The position numbers were made by a program, and so were the translations under genes. 35,681 nucleotides of DNA from Syntrophomonadaceae bacterium (GTDB lineage: Bacteria > Bacillota > Syntrophomonadia > Syntrophomonadales > Syntrophothermaceae). The first letter of the stretch is position 1; every line of letters begins with the position of its first letter. Below the pieces are notes generated by a model. The model saw only the letters and a program-made list of their open reading frames with translations. It did no database searches and was not told the origin of the DNA. Positions 18,709 to 27,929 of the stretch are shown here, in pieces. Location of the stretch: the NCBI GenBank assembly GCA_012719535.1, contig JAAYAC010000068.1, positions 1-35,681 of the forward strand. The letters are read 5' to 3'.

Positions 18709-20118
18709 ATGGCAAACAAAGCACCTGAATCACAGGATGGCCAAACCAAGGTATATATCACTCGGGATGGCATGGAGGCCTACCTTACCGTTTCCCCTCC
18801 TTGTGGAGACGGTAGGCCCGTGGACTTCAGGCAGGCCATGGATGCCCTGGAGAAAGCGGGAGTAGTACACGGTATCGATGTGGCCAGGGTTGGTGAAGCG
18901 CTGGAAGAAAGAAACTGGAACCGTTCCATTGTTGTTGCCAAAGGAACCCCCCCTGTGCACGGGGAGGATGGACGGGTAGAATACAAGTTCTCCCTGCCAG
19001 GGCAGAAAGTGGGCCCGGCAGAAACCGCCAATGGTAAGGTGGACTACCGTAACCTTAACCTGATATGTAATGTTAACAAAGGGGCGTTGCTAGCAGTAAA
19101 GATTGACCCCAAGCCGGGGGTGCCGGGGATGGCGGTGACCGGTAATCCGGTACCGCCCCGTATGGGGAAAGAGGTTGTGCTTAGGCGGGGGAAAAATACC
19201 GTACTTGACGATACCGGTCATTGCCTGTACAGTGCGGCCGATGGGCGAGTGGTTATGGATGATGATAAGATTGTAGTTGAAGCAGTTTACGAAATACGGG
19301 GAGATGTCGATTTCAGCACCGGTAACATAGATTTCGTAGGCAGTGTAATAGTAGGCGGAGAGGTTACCAGCGGTTTTGTTGTCAAAGCCGGCCAGGACAT
19401 AGAGATTAACGGGGGTGTTGAAGCAGCCCAGCTTATTGCCGGGGGTAACATTACGATACGCAAAGGAATAGCCGGTGGGGACAAAGGGATGATCCAGGCC
19501 GGAGGCAAGGTTGTGGCGCGGTTTATTGAGAACGCCCGGGTGATAGCGGGTAGTGAGGTTACAGTCCCGGATGCGATTATTCAGTCCTTCGTTCGCAGCA
19601 ATAGCTCCGTTCAGGTCGAAGGGCGGAGAGGCACAATTGTGGGGGGGTTAATCCAGGCGCGGGACGAAATATCCGCTCGGGTGATCGGTTCAACTTTTGC
19701 TACCCAGACCCATCTGGAGGTGGGGGTTGATCCCGAGGTTCGCGAGGAGTACCGGTCAATCGTAACCCGGTATAAGGAGAAGAAAAAGGCGTTCGACGTG
19801 GTAGCCCAAAACCTGCAGATGCTGCAGAGGTCGGTCACCTCACCGGATAACCTTTCGGGGAAACAGCGGATGGCCCTGATCAAACTCCTGGAAGAATATA
19901 AAAGCCTGAGTGCAGAGCTCAAACAAATGGAAGAACGCCGGGCATTTCTGGAACAGGAGTTCAACCGTCTTCAGGGGGGAAGAATCAAGGTCCTGGACAT
20001 CGTATACCCCGGGGTGCACATCACCATCGGCCGGGCTGTTTATGTGGTAAATGATCCTATCAAATATGCCATGTTTATTCTGGAAGACGGTGAGGTTAAG
20101 ATAACATCAGTGCGGTAG
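18709..20118 (+). CDS. FapA/DUF342 family protein
   Basis: Protein of 469 residues in the DUF342 (FapA) family, often found after sigD in Firmicute flagellar operons. The N-terminal ~170 residues contain the GKVDYRNLNLICNVNKG region and PGMAVTGNPVPPRMGKE. A central region (about 200-350) is rich in glycine and valine with regularly spaced turns (DFVGSVIVGGEVTSGF, GVEAAQLIAGGNITIRKGIA), as in a right-handed beta-helix. A coiled coil follows (about 350-425). In Vibrio vulnificus FapA links glucose status to flagellar assembly; the role here is not known. The ATG at 18709 follows GGAGGGAGAG. Confidence 0.85.
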   Translation: MANKAPESQDGQTKVYITRDGMEAYLTVSPPCGDGRPVDFRQAMDALEKAGVVHGIDVARVGEALEERNWNRSIVVAKGTPPVHGEDGRVEYKFSLPGQKVGPAETANGKVDYRNLNLICNVNKGALLAVKIDPKPGVPGMAVTGNPVPPRMGKEVVLRRGKNTVLDDTGHCLYSAADGRVVMDDDKIVVEAVYEIRGDVDFSTGNIDFVGSVIVGGEVTSGFVVKAGQDIEINGGVEAAQLIAGGNITIRKGIAGGDKGMIQAGGKVVARFIENARVIAGSEVTVPDAIIQSFVRSNSSVQVEGRRGTIVGGLIQARDEISARVIGSTFATQTHLEVGVDPEVREEYRSIVTRYKEKKKAFDVVAQNLQMLQRSVTSPDNLSGKQRMALIKLLEEYKSLSAELKQMEERRAFLEQEFNRLQGGRIKVLDIVYPGVHITIGRAVYVVNDPIKYAMFILEDGEVKITSVR

Positions 20119-20146
20119 GAGCTGGTCACATCCGGGAGGGATTGCC

Positions 20147-20467
20147 GTGACCGTCAGAACCGTCGATATGCAGGTACTTATTCCGAAACTCAGTGAGGTA
20201 GCGCGGGTACAACAGGTTCAACAACAGGAAAACAACAACCGGCAGCAGGAATTAATGGCCCAAATGGTTCAATCAACCGCCAGGAACGACACCTCGATCA
20301 GTCAATTGCCCGGCAGTGAAAATGTACTTATCCGTGAAAGAAGAGAAAAAGAAAAAAATCGAAAAAAATTGGTAAGAAAAGAAGGATTAACAGATGATAA
20401 AGAGAAGAAAGAAGCTGGTGAACTAAAAAAAGGGCTTCTAGGTGGAAAAATCGATTTAAAGGTTTGA
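20147..20467 (+). CDS. Hypothetical protein with Lys/Glu-rich tail
   Basis: Protein of 106 residues from GTG at 20147, with GGGAGGG 6 bases upstream. I do not recognise a family. The N-terminal part (VDMQVLIPKLSEVARVQQVQ) is amphipathic and glutamine/asparagine-rich; the C-terminal half (from about residue 65) is made almost only of K, E, R and N, coded by an A-rich stretch (20330-20450) with two A7 runs. No signal peptide or membrane segment is seen. Its place between the FapA-like gene and the membrane coiled-coil gene, with 28 and 10 base gaps, and its own good ribosome site suggest a real gene of the flagellar operon. Confidence 0.65.
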   Translation: MTVRTVDMQVLIPKLSEVARVQQVQQQENNNRQQELMAQMVQSTARNDTSISQLPGSENVLIRERREKEKNRKKLVRKEGLTDDKEKKEAGELKKGLLGGKIDLKV

Positions 20468-20477
20468 GGTGACAGGT

Positions 20478-20939
20478 GTGACAGTAGCTTGGATCACTGC
20501 TGTCATGGCGGTAATCCTGGTAGGAACCGCCATTTATAGTATATGCCAGCAGGAAAGGTTAGCCCGGGAGCTTACTGCGGATCTCAGAGAGGTACTGGAT
20601 GAGGCGGTTTTGGTTAAGCAGGATTTGCAGGCGGCCATGGATAATGCCTTACTAATATCGGAGAAGATAGTGAACGACCTGGAAGAGAAACTGGCTTTGG
20701 TGGAAGAGGCAGGCGAGCAACTGGTTTCAGCAGCAAGCAGGGGGCCCGGGCAGGCTAGGCTAAGGTCTGCCCTGCCATTTGAGTTGGAGGACCTGCGTAA
20801 AGCGCATCCTTACCTGGTGGTGCCGCGTTTATACCAGCAGGGCTTCACTGTCCCGGAGATCGCGGAGTTGTTGAACCGGGGCAAAGGGGAAATAAAATTG
20901 ATTCTCAATCTATACCAAAAAAAAGAAGCTTGCAGTTGA
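20478..20939 (+). CDS. Membrane-anchored coiled-coil protein (DUF6115-like)
   Basis: Protein of about 153 residues. One N-terminal membrane helix (about residues 2-21) is followed by a long coiled coil (about 22-88). The C-terminal ~45 residues (YQQGFTVPEIAELLNRGKGE then IKLILNLYQKK) look like a helix-turn-helix, the pattern of the DUF6115 proteins that close flagellar operons in Bacilli and Clostridia. GTG at 20478 is preferred because GAGGTGA (20466-20472) is 5 bases upstream; a GTG at 20469 lies inside that site. It is the last gene of the flagellar block: its final codons form the left arm of the terminator. Function unknown. Confidence 0.78.
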   Translation: MTVAWITAVMAVILVGTAIYSICQQERLARELTADLREVLDEAVLVKQDLQAAMDNALLISEKIVNDLEEKLALVEEAGEQLVSAASRGPGQARLRSALPFELEDLRKAHPYLVVPRLYQQGFTVPEIAELLNRGKGEIKLILNLYQKKEACS

Positions 20940-20969
20940 AGTCGGTTGCAAGCCTTATTTATTTTATGC
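20926..20969 (+). terminator. Intrinsic terminator of the fla/che operon
   Basis: GCTTGCA (20928-20934) pairs with TGCAAGC (20947-20953) over 7 bases, with a further AA/TT pair across one bulged C, and a U-rich tail CCTTATTTATTTTA follows. The left arm overlaps the last codons and stop of the preceding gene. The loop is 12 bases. It would separate flagellar transcription from rpsB, though the modest stem suggests some read-through. Confidence 0.65.
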
Positions 20970-20975
20970 TATACT
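20946..20975 (+). promoter_or_regulatory. Sigma-A-like promoter for rpsB operon
   Basis: TTGCAA at 20946-20951 and TATACT at 20970-20975 are separated by 18 bases, close to the consensus TTGACA/TATAAT. The -35 box lies in the right arm of the flagellar terminator, so the two signals share the same bases. Transcription would begin near 20982, leaving an mRNA leader of about 120 bases before rpsB. Read from sequence; the start site is inferred. Confidence 0.6.
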
Positions 20976-20981
20976 AATTTC

Positions 20982-21102
20982 CGGTTATTCGGGCTACAAG
21001 GTCCGACATTACTCACGCTGTCCGACCGGGAGGAAGGGTGCTCGGTGAGTCTTCCCCTGGGATGAAGCAGCGGAGGAACAACTTGAGGAAGGAGGTGCAG
21101 TG
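20982..21102 (+). promoter_or_regulatory. rpsB 5' leader, possible regulatory structure
   Basis: The stretch between the inferred start site and rpsB is long (about 120 bases), GC-rich and able to fold: GGAAG (21033-21037) can pair with CTTCC (21052-21056), and GTCCGAC occurs twice (21001-21007 and 21020-21026). Ribosomal protein S2 represses its own mRNA in some bacteria, so autoregulation is possible. I do not recognise a named leader motif. It ends in the strong GGAGGTG ribosome site at 21091-21097. Confidence 0.35.
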
Positions 21103-21801
21103 ATGTCCGTTGTTACTATGAAGCAGTTGTTGGAGGCTGGCGTTCACTTCGGCCATCAAACCAGGCGTTGGAACCCCAAGATGGCTACCTACATATACAT
21201 GGAGCGCAACGGCATTTACATCATCGATCTGCAGCAAACGGTCAAGAAATTCGAAGAAGCCTATGATTTCGTCAGGAAAATTACCGCCGAGGGGAAAAGC
21301 ATCCTGTTTGTGGGCACCAAGAAGCAAGCGCAGGAGACTATCCGTGAGGAGGCTACCCGTTGTGGTATGTTCTATGTCAACCAGCGTTGGCTGGGAGGCA
21401 TGCTTACCAATTTTAAAACCATTCACAGGCGGGTATACCGGCTGAGGGAATTGGAGAAAATGCAGGAGGAAGGCGCTTTTGACGTTCTCCCCAAGAAAGA
21501 AGTAGCCCGTCTCAGGGCTGAGCTGGAAAGGTTGGAACGCTTCCTGAAGGGTATCAAAGACATGAATCAATTACCAGGAGCGGTCTATGTGGTAGATCCC
21601 CGCAAGGAAAGAATAGCGGTAGCTGAAGCCAGAAAGCTTGGTATTCCCGTGATAGGCATCGTTGATACTAACTGCGACCCGGACGAAATAGACTATATTA
21701 TCCCGGGCAATGATGATGCCATCAGGGCTGTTAAGTTGATAACTTCAAGAATTGCCGATGCAGTGCTGGAAGGCAAGCAGGGTGAACAAGCCAGTGTATA
21801 A
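21103..21801 (+). CDS. rpsB: 30S ribosomal protein S2
   Basis: Small-subunit protein S2, 232 residues. It begins [20 protein letters not shown] followed by RRWNPKM, the conserved start, and contains the signatures [19 protein letters not shown] and [10 protein letters not shown], then [20 protein letters not shown] and [23 protein letters not shown] at 21103 is 5 bases after GGAGGTG; the GTG directly before it is also in frame but too close. It is the first gene after the flagellar terminator, the same order as in Bacillus subtilis. Confidence 0.98.
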   Translation: MSVVTMKQLLEAGVHFGHQTRRWNPKMATYIYMERNGIYIIDLQQTVKKFEEAYDFVRKITAEGKSILFVGTKKQAQETIREEATRCGMFYVNQRWLGGMLTNFKTIHRRVYRLRELEKMQEEGAFDVLPKKEVARLRAELERLERFLKGIKDMNQLPGAVYVVDPRKERIAVAEARKLGIPVIGIVDTNCDPDEIDYIIPGNDDAIRAVKLITSRIADAVLEGKQGEQASV

Positions 21802-21855
21802 TCAGGCCTGAAGGAGCCTGCCTGCCGCTTTTGCAACACGGAGTGGTTTACCAAC

Positions 21856-21895
21856 GGGGTGGATAAGGGTAATGCCTTTTTATCACCCCTTTTTT
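21856..21895 (+). terminator. Terminator/attenuator between rpsB and tsf
   Basis: GGGGTG (21856-21861) and ATAA (21863-21866) pair with TTAT (21880-21883) and CACCCC (21884-21889), one G bulged, followed directly by six T (21890-21895). This is a good intrinsic terminator. Since no clear promoter is seen before tsf, it probably acts as a partial terminator that lowers tsf relative to rpsB. Confidence 0.75.
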
Positions 21896-21935
21896 GAATT
21901 CAACAACATATATAAAATTAAGGAGGTCATGGCAA

Positions 21936-23325
<1,390 letters not shown>

Positions 23326-23333
23326 GGCGTAAT

Positions 23334-23891
23334 ATGGTCAAGGAGATCATGAGTGATATTGAAGCTCGTATGAAAGGAGCGGTTGGACACCTGGTAAAGG
23401 ATCTGGCTTCCTTACGGGCGGGCCGTGCCAACCCGGCTTTGCTGGACAAGGTTACCGTCGATTACTACGGGCAGCCTACCCCGGTTAACCAGCTGGGTAA
23501 CATTGGGGTTCCCGAGCCGAGGCTGCTGGTGATTCAACCTTGGGACAAGACGGCCATACCAGAAATTGAGAAGGCCATTATAAAGTCCGACCTGGGAGTC
23601 AACCCGAGCAATGACGGGAACGTTATCCGCATCGCCATTCCTCCCCTTACCGAGGAGAGGCGCAAGGATCTAGTGAAAGTGGTGAGGAAGAGGGCTGAGG
23701 AGGCGAAGGTAGCGGTAAGAAACCTGAGGCGCGAAGCCAACGATGCCATAAAGGCCCTGGAAAAGGATAAGGCGATATCCGAGGATGAAGGTAAGAAAAG
23801 ACTTGATGAGATACAGAAATTAACCGATAATACTATCAAAGAAATAGAAAAAGTTCTTCAGGCCAAAGAGAAAGATATCATGGAAGTCTAA
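23334..23891 (+). CDS. frr: Ribosome recycling factor
   Basis: RRF of 185 residues, which with EF-G splits the post-termination ribosome. Conserved parts are [50 protein letters not shown] and [20 protein letters not shown], followed by the long helix with [23 protein letters not shown] at 23334 has GGGAGGT in the end of pyrH upstream. A GC-rich stem with a T-tail begins 10 bases after its stop, so the translation-factor unit may partly end here. Confidence 0.98.
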   Translation: MVKEIMSDIEARMKGAVGHLVKDLASLRAGRANPALLDKVTVDYYGQPTPVNQLGNIGVPEPRLLVIQPWDKTAIPEIEKAIIKSDLGVNPSNDGNVIRIAIPPLTEERRKDLVKVVRKRAEEAKVAVRNLRREANDAIKALEKDKAISEDEGKKRLDEIQKLTDNTIKEIEKVLQAKEKDIMEV

Positions 23892-23900
23892 CCAACAACA

Positions 23901-23925
23901 GGCCCCCTCTTGTGGGGGTTTTGTT
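23901..23925 (+). terminator. Terminator after frr
   Basis: CCCCC (23903-23907) pairs with GGGGG (23914-23918), extended by two G-T pairs, with a 6-base loop and the tail TTTTGTT. uppS begins only about 25 bases later and no promoter is evident between them, so some read-through is likely. Confidence 0.72.
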
Positions 23926-23950
23926 AATTATGGTTGTGAAGGGGAACGCA

Positions 23951-24700
23951 GTGGATAAGCTTGACTACAACGGTATAGACTGTGCCCGCATACCCGAGCA
24001 TATTGCTATAATAATGGACGGTAACGGCAGGTGGGCCAGAAAGCGTCACCGACCCAGGCCTTACGGGCATCGTGCCGGGATGGAGGCCTTGCGCCGGATC
24101 ATCGAGGTTTGCGCGGACCTAGGGGTCCGCATCTTAACGGTGTATGCCTTTTCCACGGAAAACTGGAAGAGGCCCTCGGAAGAGGTAAATTTTCTTATGA
24201 ACCTGCTGGTGGAGTACGTAAACCGGGAGCTTGGGGCGCTGCAAGACAAAAACGTTCGTATCAGGGTCCTGGGCATGGTTGAGCAACTGGAACCACGTAT
24301 CCAGCAGGAGATAAAGCGGGCAACGCGGGTTACGGCGGAAAACACCGGACTGGTGTTAAATATAGCGCTTAATTATGGAGGGAGAGCCGAGATCATCGAA
24401 GCGGCCAGGCGCGCGGCTACGCTGGTGAGCCAAGGAGAGCTGACGGTTGACGGTATTGATGAAGGGACATTTTCCCGGCTACTGTTCACCGAGGGACTCC
24501 CGGATCCTGACCTCCTCATCCGCACCGCCGGGGAAATGCGGGTCAGCAACTTCCTGTTGTGGCAGATTGCCTATACCGAACTATGGGTCACCGAGGTCTT
24601 ATGGCCAGATTTTTCAAAGGATGATCTTATCAGGGCCATAATAGATTATCAAAAGAGGGAACGGCGTTTTGGAGCGATAGACGTGGGAAAGGGCAGGTGA
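23951..24700 (+). CDS. uppS: Undecaprenyl diphosphate synthase (cis-prenyltransferase)
   Basis: Makes the C55 carrier lipid for peptidoglycan by adding isopentenyl diphosphate units to farnesyl diphosphate; about 249 residues. All signatures are present: IAIIMDGNGRWARKR with the catalytic Asp, YGHRAGMEALRRI, TVYAFSTENWKRP, NIALNYGGRAEI and RTAGEMRVSNFLLWQIAYTE. GTG at 23951 (MDKLDYNG) has AAGGGGA 6 bases upstream; the ATG at 23930 is an alternative. It is followed 4 bases later by cdsA, the standard pairing of lipid-carrier and phospholipid genes. Confidence 0.96.
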   Translation: MDKLDYNGIDCARIPEHIAIIMDGNGRWARKRHRPRPYGHRAGMEALRRIIEVCADLGVRILTVYAFSTENWKRPSEEVNFLMNLLVEYVNRELGALQDKNVRIRVLGMVEQLEPRIQQEIKRATRVTAENTGLVLNIALNYGGRAEIIEAARRAATLVSQGELTVDGIDEGTFSRLLFTEGLPDPDLLIRTAGEMRVSNFLLWQIAYTELWVTEVLWPDFSKDDLIRAIIDYQKRERRFGAIDVGKGR

Positions 24701-24704
24701 GTCA

Positions 24705-25490
24705 ATGTTGAAGACTCGTATCTTGACTGCCCTGGTGGGAATACCGGCTATGCTTGGCCTGGCATACCTGGGGGGGCCCTATTGGCAGCTTTTTGTACTC
24801 CTACTGGCGATGGCCGGTTTGTTTGAGTTCTATGCCATGGTGAGTGCTGGGGGGCATAGACCGATCAGAGTACTGGGGTACTTGCTGGTGGTGCTGTTAC
24901 TAGCCTGGTTCACCGGCATTCCCGCGGTACTGTCCCGGCAATCCCCCGCGTCGCTATTACTGGGCATGATGGTGACCGGGCTGGTTTTGCTCCTGTTTTT
25001 CCCCCGGTACAATCTGACCGATCTTGCCGTAACCTGGTTTGGCCCGTTATACCTCAGCGTATTCCTTAGCTACGCCCTTATTACCGGTGAACTGGACGGA
25101 TCGTTTGGCATCCTGCTCCTGGCTTTCCTGCTAACCTGGGCCAGCGACAGCGGTGGATACTTTGTCGGTCGGTGGCTCGGTCGCCGGAAACTGGCCCCGA
25201 CCATAAGTCCCAATAAGACCTGGGCGGGAGCTGCCGGGGGTATTTTCCTGGCGGTTATGGTAGCTGTGCTTTACGGATGGGGTGAGTACCCCGTGGCATA
25301 TACGGTACTATTGGGGGTTGCAGGTAGTATCACAGCCCAGGTGGGTGACCTGGTCGTTTCGGCTATGAAACGTCACTGTGGAGTCAAAGATACCGGCTCG
25401 CTAATTACCGGTCACGGGGGCGTGCTTGACCGGTTTGACAGCTTTATGTGGGTGATGCCCCTGGTGTATTACTTCTGCAAATACTTCTAA
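24705..25490 (+). CDS. cdsA: Phosphatidate cytidylyltransferase
   Basis: Integral membrane enzyme of 261 residues that makes CDP-diacylglycerol from phosphatidic acid and CTP. About seven hydrophobic segments fill the protein. The CdsA signature is seen near the C-terminus as SAMKRHCGVKDTGSLITGHG followed by GVLDRFDS; the upstream SDSGGYFVGRWLGRRKL and SPNKTWAGAAGG also match. ATG at 24705 is 4 bases after uppS. The downstream permease starts 38 bases later. Confidence 0.95.
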   Translation: MLKTRILTALVGIPAMLGLAYLGGPYWQLFVLLLAMAGLFEFYAMVSAGGHRPIRVLGYLLVVLLLAWFTGIPAVLSRQSPASLLLGMMVTGLVLLLFFPRYNLTDLAVTWFGPLYLSVFLSYALITGELDGSFGILLLAFLLTWASDSGGYFVGRWLGRRKLAPTISPNKTWAGAAGGIFLAVMVAVLYGWGEYPVAYTVLLGVAGSITAQVGDLVVSAMKRHCGVKDTGSLITGHGGVLDRFDSFMWVMPLVYYFCKYF

Positions 25491-25528
25491 GAACGGTTCA
25501 TGTTAAAGGTGGTTTAGGAGGGAATTGG

Positions 25529-26635
25529 TTGGATCCGCAACTGGCCAGAAGTCTGAAACTCCTGGTTAAAACAGCTATCCTGGTTCTGGGCCTGCTGGCC
25601 GTGTACCTGTTGTTTACTTATGTTCTCCCGCTGGCCGGCAGGATGCTGGTAGCGATTCCGGGATATATCATGCCCTTTATTGTGGCACTCCTGCTAGCCG
25701 TTCTGATTGAACCGCTGGCAAGCGTGTTTGAACGGCGCTTACGGCTCAACAGAGGGTGGTCGGTGTTTCTCAGCCTGATTCTGGTTTGGGGAACAGCTGG
25801 TTTTCTCCTGACCGCTCTCATAGCCAGGCTGATTGACGAGCTAGTAGGTTTATACCGGGTGCTGGCCGAGCATTCCGTGCAGATCAGTAACATGGTTGTG
25901 AGGCTGCTGGGGCGGGCAGAACTTTTCTATCTGCAGTTGAACCTGCCTCGTGATGTACAGCTTTCGATACAGAACAGTCTATTCCAGTATTTGCGCAACC
26001 TGGAGCAGGTACTGAACAATACTGCCAACCTGCTGATGGGAATTATGGCGGCCCTGCCGGGGTTTTTTATCTTTTTCCTTATCGTAACGGTTGCCACCTT
26101 CTTTATTATGCGCGACCGGGCTCTCATCAGAGAGTATTTCTTTGCCATTATACCAGAAAACTGGAAAGTTACCACCCGGACGGTGATTAATGACCTATTC
26201 GGCGTGTTCGTGGGCTTTCTCAAAGCATACAGCTTTCTAGTCCTAATGACCGGGCTGCAGACTATAATTGGCCTTAGACTTCTCGGGGTGGAGTATGCCC
26301 TGACCCTAGGCATCGTTACCGGGCTGCTTGATATCATGCCTGTATTGGGCCCGGGTATACTGTTTATACCCTGGATTGTCTTTTCTTATGCTACAGGCAG
26401 CACCGGCTTTGCTACCGGGCTGCTCGTACTATATGCCGTCCTGGTGGCGGTGCGGCAGGTACTGGAACCAAAAGTAGTGGGGGACAGCATCGGCCTGCAC
26501 CCCCTGGCAACTCTGATCTCCCTTTATATTGGCTTGAAACTCATCGGACCCGCCGGGTTGATACTGGGACCGGTGGTGGTAATCCTCTACCTGGCTTGCC
26601 AGCGAGCCGGTGTGTTCAGAAGATTTTCGTTCTGA
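25529..26635 (+). CDS. AI-2E family membrane protein, YtvI-like
   Basis: Polytopic membrane protein of about 368 residues in the AI-2E/UPF0118 family. About eight hydrophobic segments can be seen: two near the N-terminus, a long amphipathic region (about 95-175) and a C-terminal group. The family stretch LLGVEYALTLGIVTGLLDIM followed by PVLGPGILFIPW is clear, as is VGDSIGLHPLATLISLYIGL near the end. TTG at 25529 (MDPQLARSL) is 7 bases after TAGGAGGGA. The size and spacing resemble the sporulation protein YtvI, which would fit an endospore former, but other AI-2E members are similar. The substrate is unknown. Confidence 0.8.
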   Translation: MDPQLARSLKLLVKTAILVLGLLAVYLLFTYVLPLAGRMLVAIPGYIMPFIVALLLAVLIEPLASVFERRLRLNRGWSVFLSLILVWGTAGFLLTALIARLIDELVGLYRVLAEHSVQISNMVVRLLGRAELFYLQLNLPRDVQLSIQNSLFQYLRNLEQVLNNTANLLMGIMAALPGFFIFFLIVTVATFFIMRDRALIREYFFAIIPENWKVTTRTVINDLFGVFVGFLKAYSFLVLMTGLQTIIGLRLLGVEYALTLGIVTGLLDIMPVLGPGILFIPWIVFSYATGSTGFATGLLVLYAVLVAVRQVLEPKVVGDSIGLHPLATLISLYIGLKLIGPAGLILGPVVVILYLACQRAGVFRRFSF

Positions 26636-26652
26636 AGTGTCAGAAAAATATC

Positions 26653-26671
26653 AAAGGGGTCAGGCCCTTGT
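26653..26671. repeat. Small palindrome sharing a decamer with the flhB-flhA units
   Basis: CAAAGGG (26653-26659) and CCCTTG (26665-26670) form a short hairpin around GTCAGG. The decamer GGGGTCAGGC at 26656-26665 is identical to the reverse complement of 8271-8280, the end of REP-like unit 1. It lies just upstream of dxr and could be a degenerate single relative of that family. Short match, so tentative. Confidence 0.4.
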
Positions 26672-26702
26672 TTCCAAATGAGTGATTAAGGAAGCGATAC
26701 AG

Positions 26703-27845
26703 GTGATAAAGCACAAGGTTGTAATAATCGGGTCGACAGGTTCGATCGGGGAACAGGCCCTGGAGGTTATCAGTCACCATTCCGAGCGGTTTCAAGTTGT
26801 AGGTCTCGGGGCGGGAAGGAACGTCAAGCGGCTGGTCGAACAGGCGCGCCAGTTTCGACCCCGCGCTGTAGCCATAGGTGAGCAGAGTCATTACCCGCAC
26901 TTAAGGCAACAGGCCGGGTCCGTAGAAACGGTGGCAGGCGAGGAAGGCCTCTGTTACCTGGCGAGTCTGGAAGAGGCCGATCTGGTTCTCGTGGCAGTAA
27001 GCGGGGCTGTGGGAATATTGCCTACTACAACGGCCATTAAGGCCGGCAAGACAATAGCCCTGGCTAACAAGGAGACCCTGGTGGCAGCCGGTGACCTAGT
27101 GATGAAGCTGGCCGGTGTTCACGGAGTGGCCATCATTCCCGTGGACAGCGAGCACTCCGCCATATTCCAGTGCATCCGCGACGAAGGAAAGTATCTCAAG
27201 AATATCTGGCTGACCGCTTCGGGAGGACCTTTTCGAGATTACCGGCCCCAGGAATTATCGGCGGTTACAGCGGATATGGCCTTGCAGCACCCCAATTGGA
27301 ATATGGGAAAAAAGATAACCATTGACTCGGCCACTTTGATGAACAAAGGGCTGGAGGTAATAGAGGCTCATCACCTGTTCGGGGTTGATTATGACCGTAT
27401 CCGGGTTGTCATTCACCGGCAGAGCATTATACATTCCATGGTGGAGTTCATTGATGGGGCTTTTATTGCTCATTTGGGGGTTCCGGACATGAGGATTCCT
27501 ATTCAATATGCCCTTACCTACCCGGAAAGATGGGATTCACCTGCTCTATCCCTGAATCCGGTGGCCGCGGGCCAACTGCAGTTCGAGGAACCTGATACTT
27601 CAAGGTTCCCTGCTCTGGAGCTGGCGTTTGCGGCCGGAAAAAAAGGGGGAACCTTGCCGGCAGTAATGAACGCGGCCAATGAAGAAGCGGTAAACTGTTT
27701 TCTCCGGGGCCGGATCGGCTTCCTGGAGATCCCGGAGAAAGTGGCCAGGGTTATGGAATTGCACCGGGTCATCAACCACCCGGATCTGAGGCAAATACTG
27801 GAGGCGGATGCCTGGGCCCGGGAGTGCTTCAAGTCGCAACTTTAA
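26703..27845 (+). CDS. dxr: 1-deoxy-D-xylulose 5-phosphate reductoisomerase
   Basis: Second enzyme of the MEP isoprenoid pathway, converting DXP to MEP with NADPH; about 380 residues. The NADPH-binding start is VVIIGSTGSIGEQALEVI; further signatures are ALANKETLVAAGDLV, the metal site PVDSEHSAIFQC, TASGGPFRDY and NMGKKITIDSATLMNKGLEV. The C-terminal helical domain is complete. GTG at 26703 (MIKHKVVIIG) is preferred for its fit to the family start, with AAGGA about 10 bases upstream; a GTG at 26682 is possible. The gap before it carries a small palindrome. Confidence 0.95.
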   Translation: MIKHKVVIIGSTGSIGEQALEVISHHSERFQVVGLGAGRNVKRLVEQARQFRPRAVAIGEQSHYPHLRQQAGSVETVAGEEGLCYLASLEEADLVLVAVSGAVGILPTTTAIKAGKTIALANKETLVAAGDLVMKLAGVHGVAIIPVDSEHSAIFQCIRDEGKYLKNIWLTASGGPFRDYRPQELSAVTADMALQHPNWNMGKKITIDSATLMNKGLEVIEAHHLFGVDYDRIRVVIHRQSIIHSMVEFIDGAFIAHLGVPDMRIPIQYALTYPERWDSPALSLNPVAAGQLQFEEPDTSRFPALELAFAAGKKGGTLPAVMNAANEEAVNCFLRGRIGFLEIPEKVARVMELHRVINHPDLRQILEADAWARECFKSQL

Positions 27846-27929
27846 AGCCAGATGCTGTTACAACGCCCATCCTGCGTGTACCACCGGTTAGTCGGCTTGT
27901 AAAGAAAACAAAAAGGGGTTCAGAGCTTT

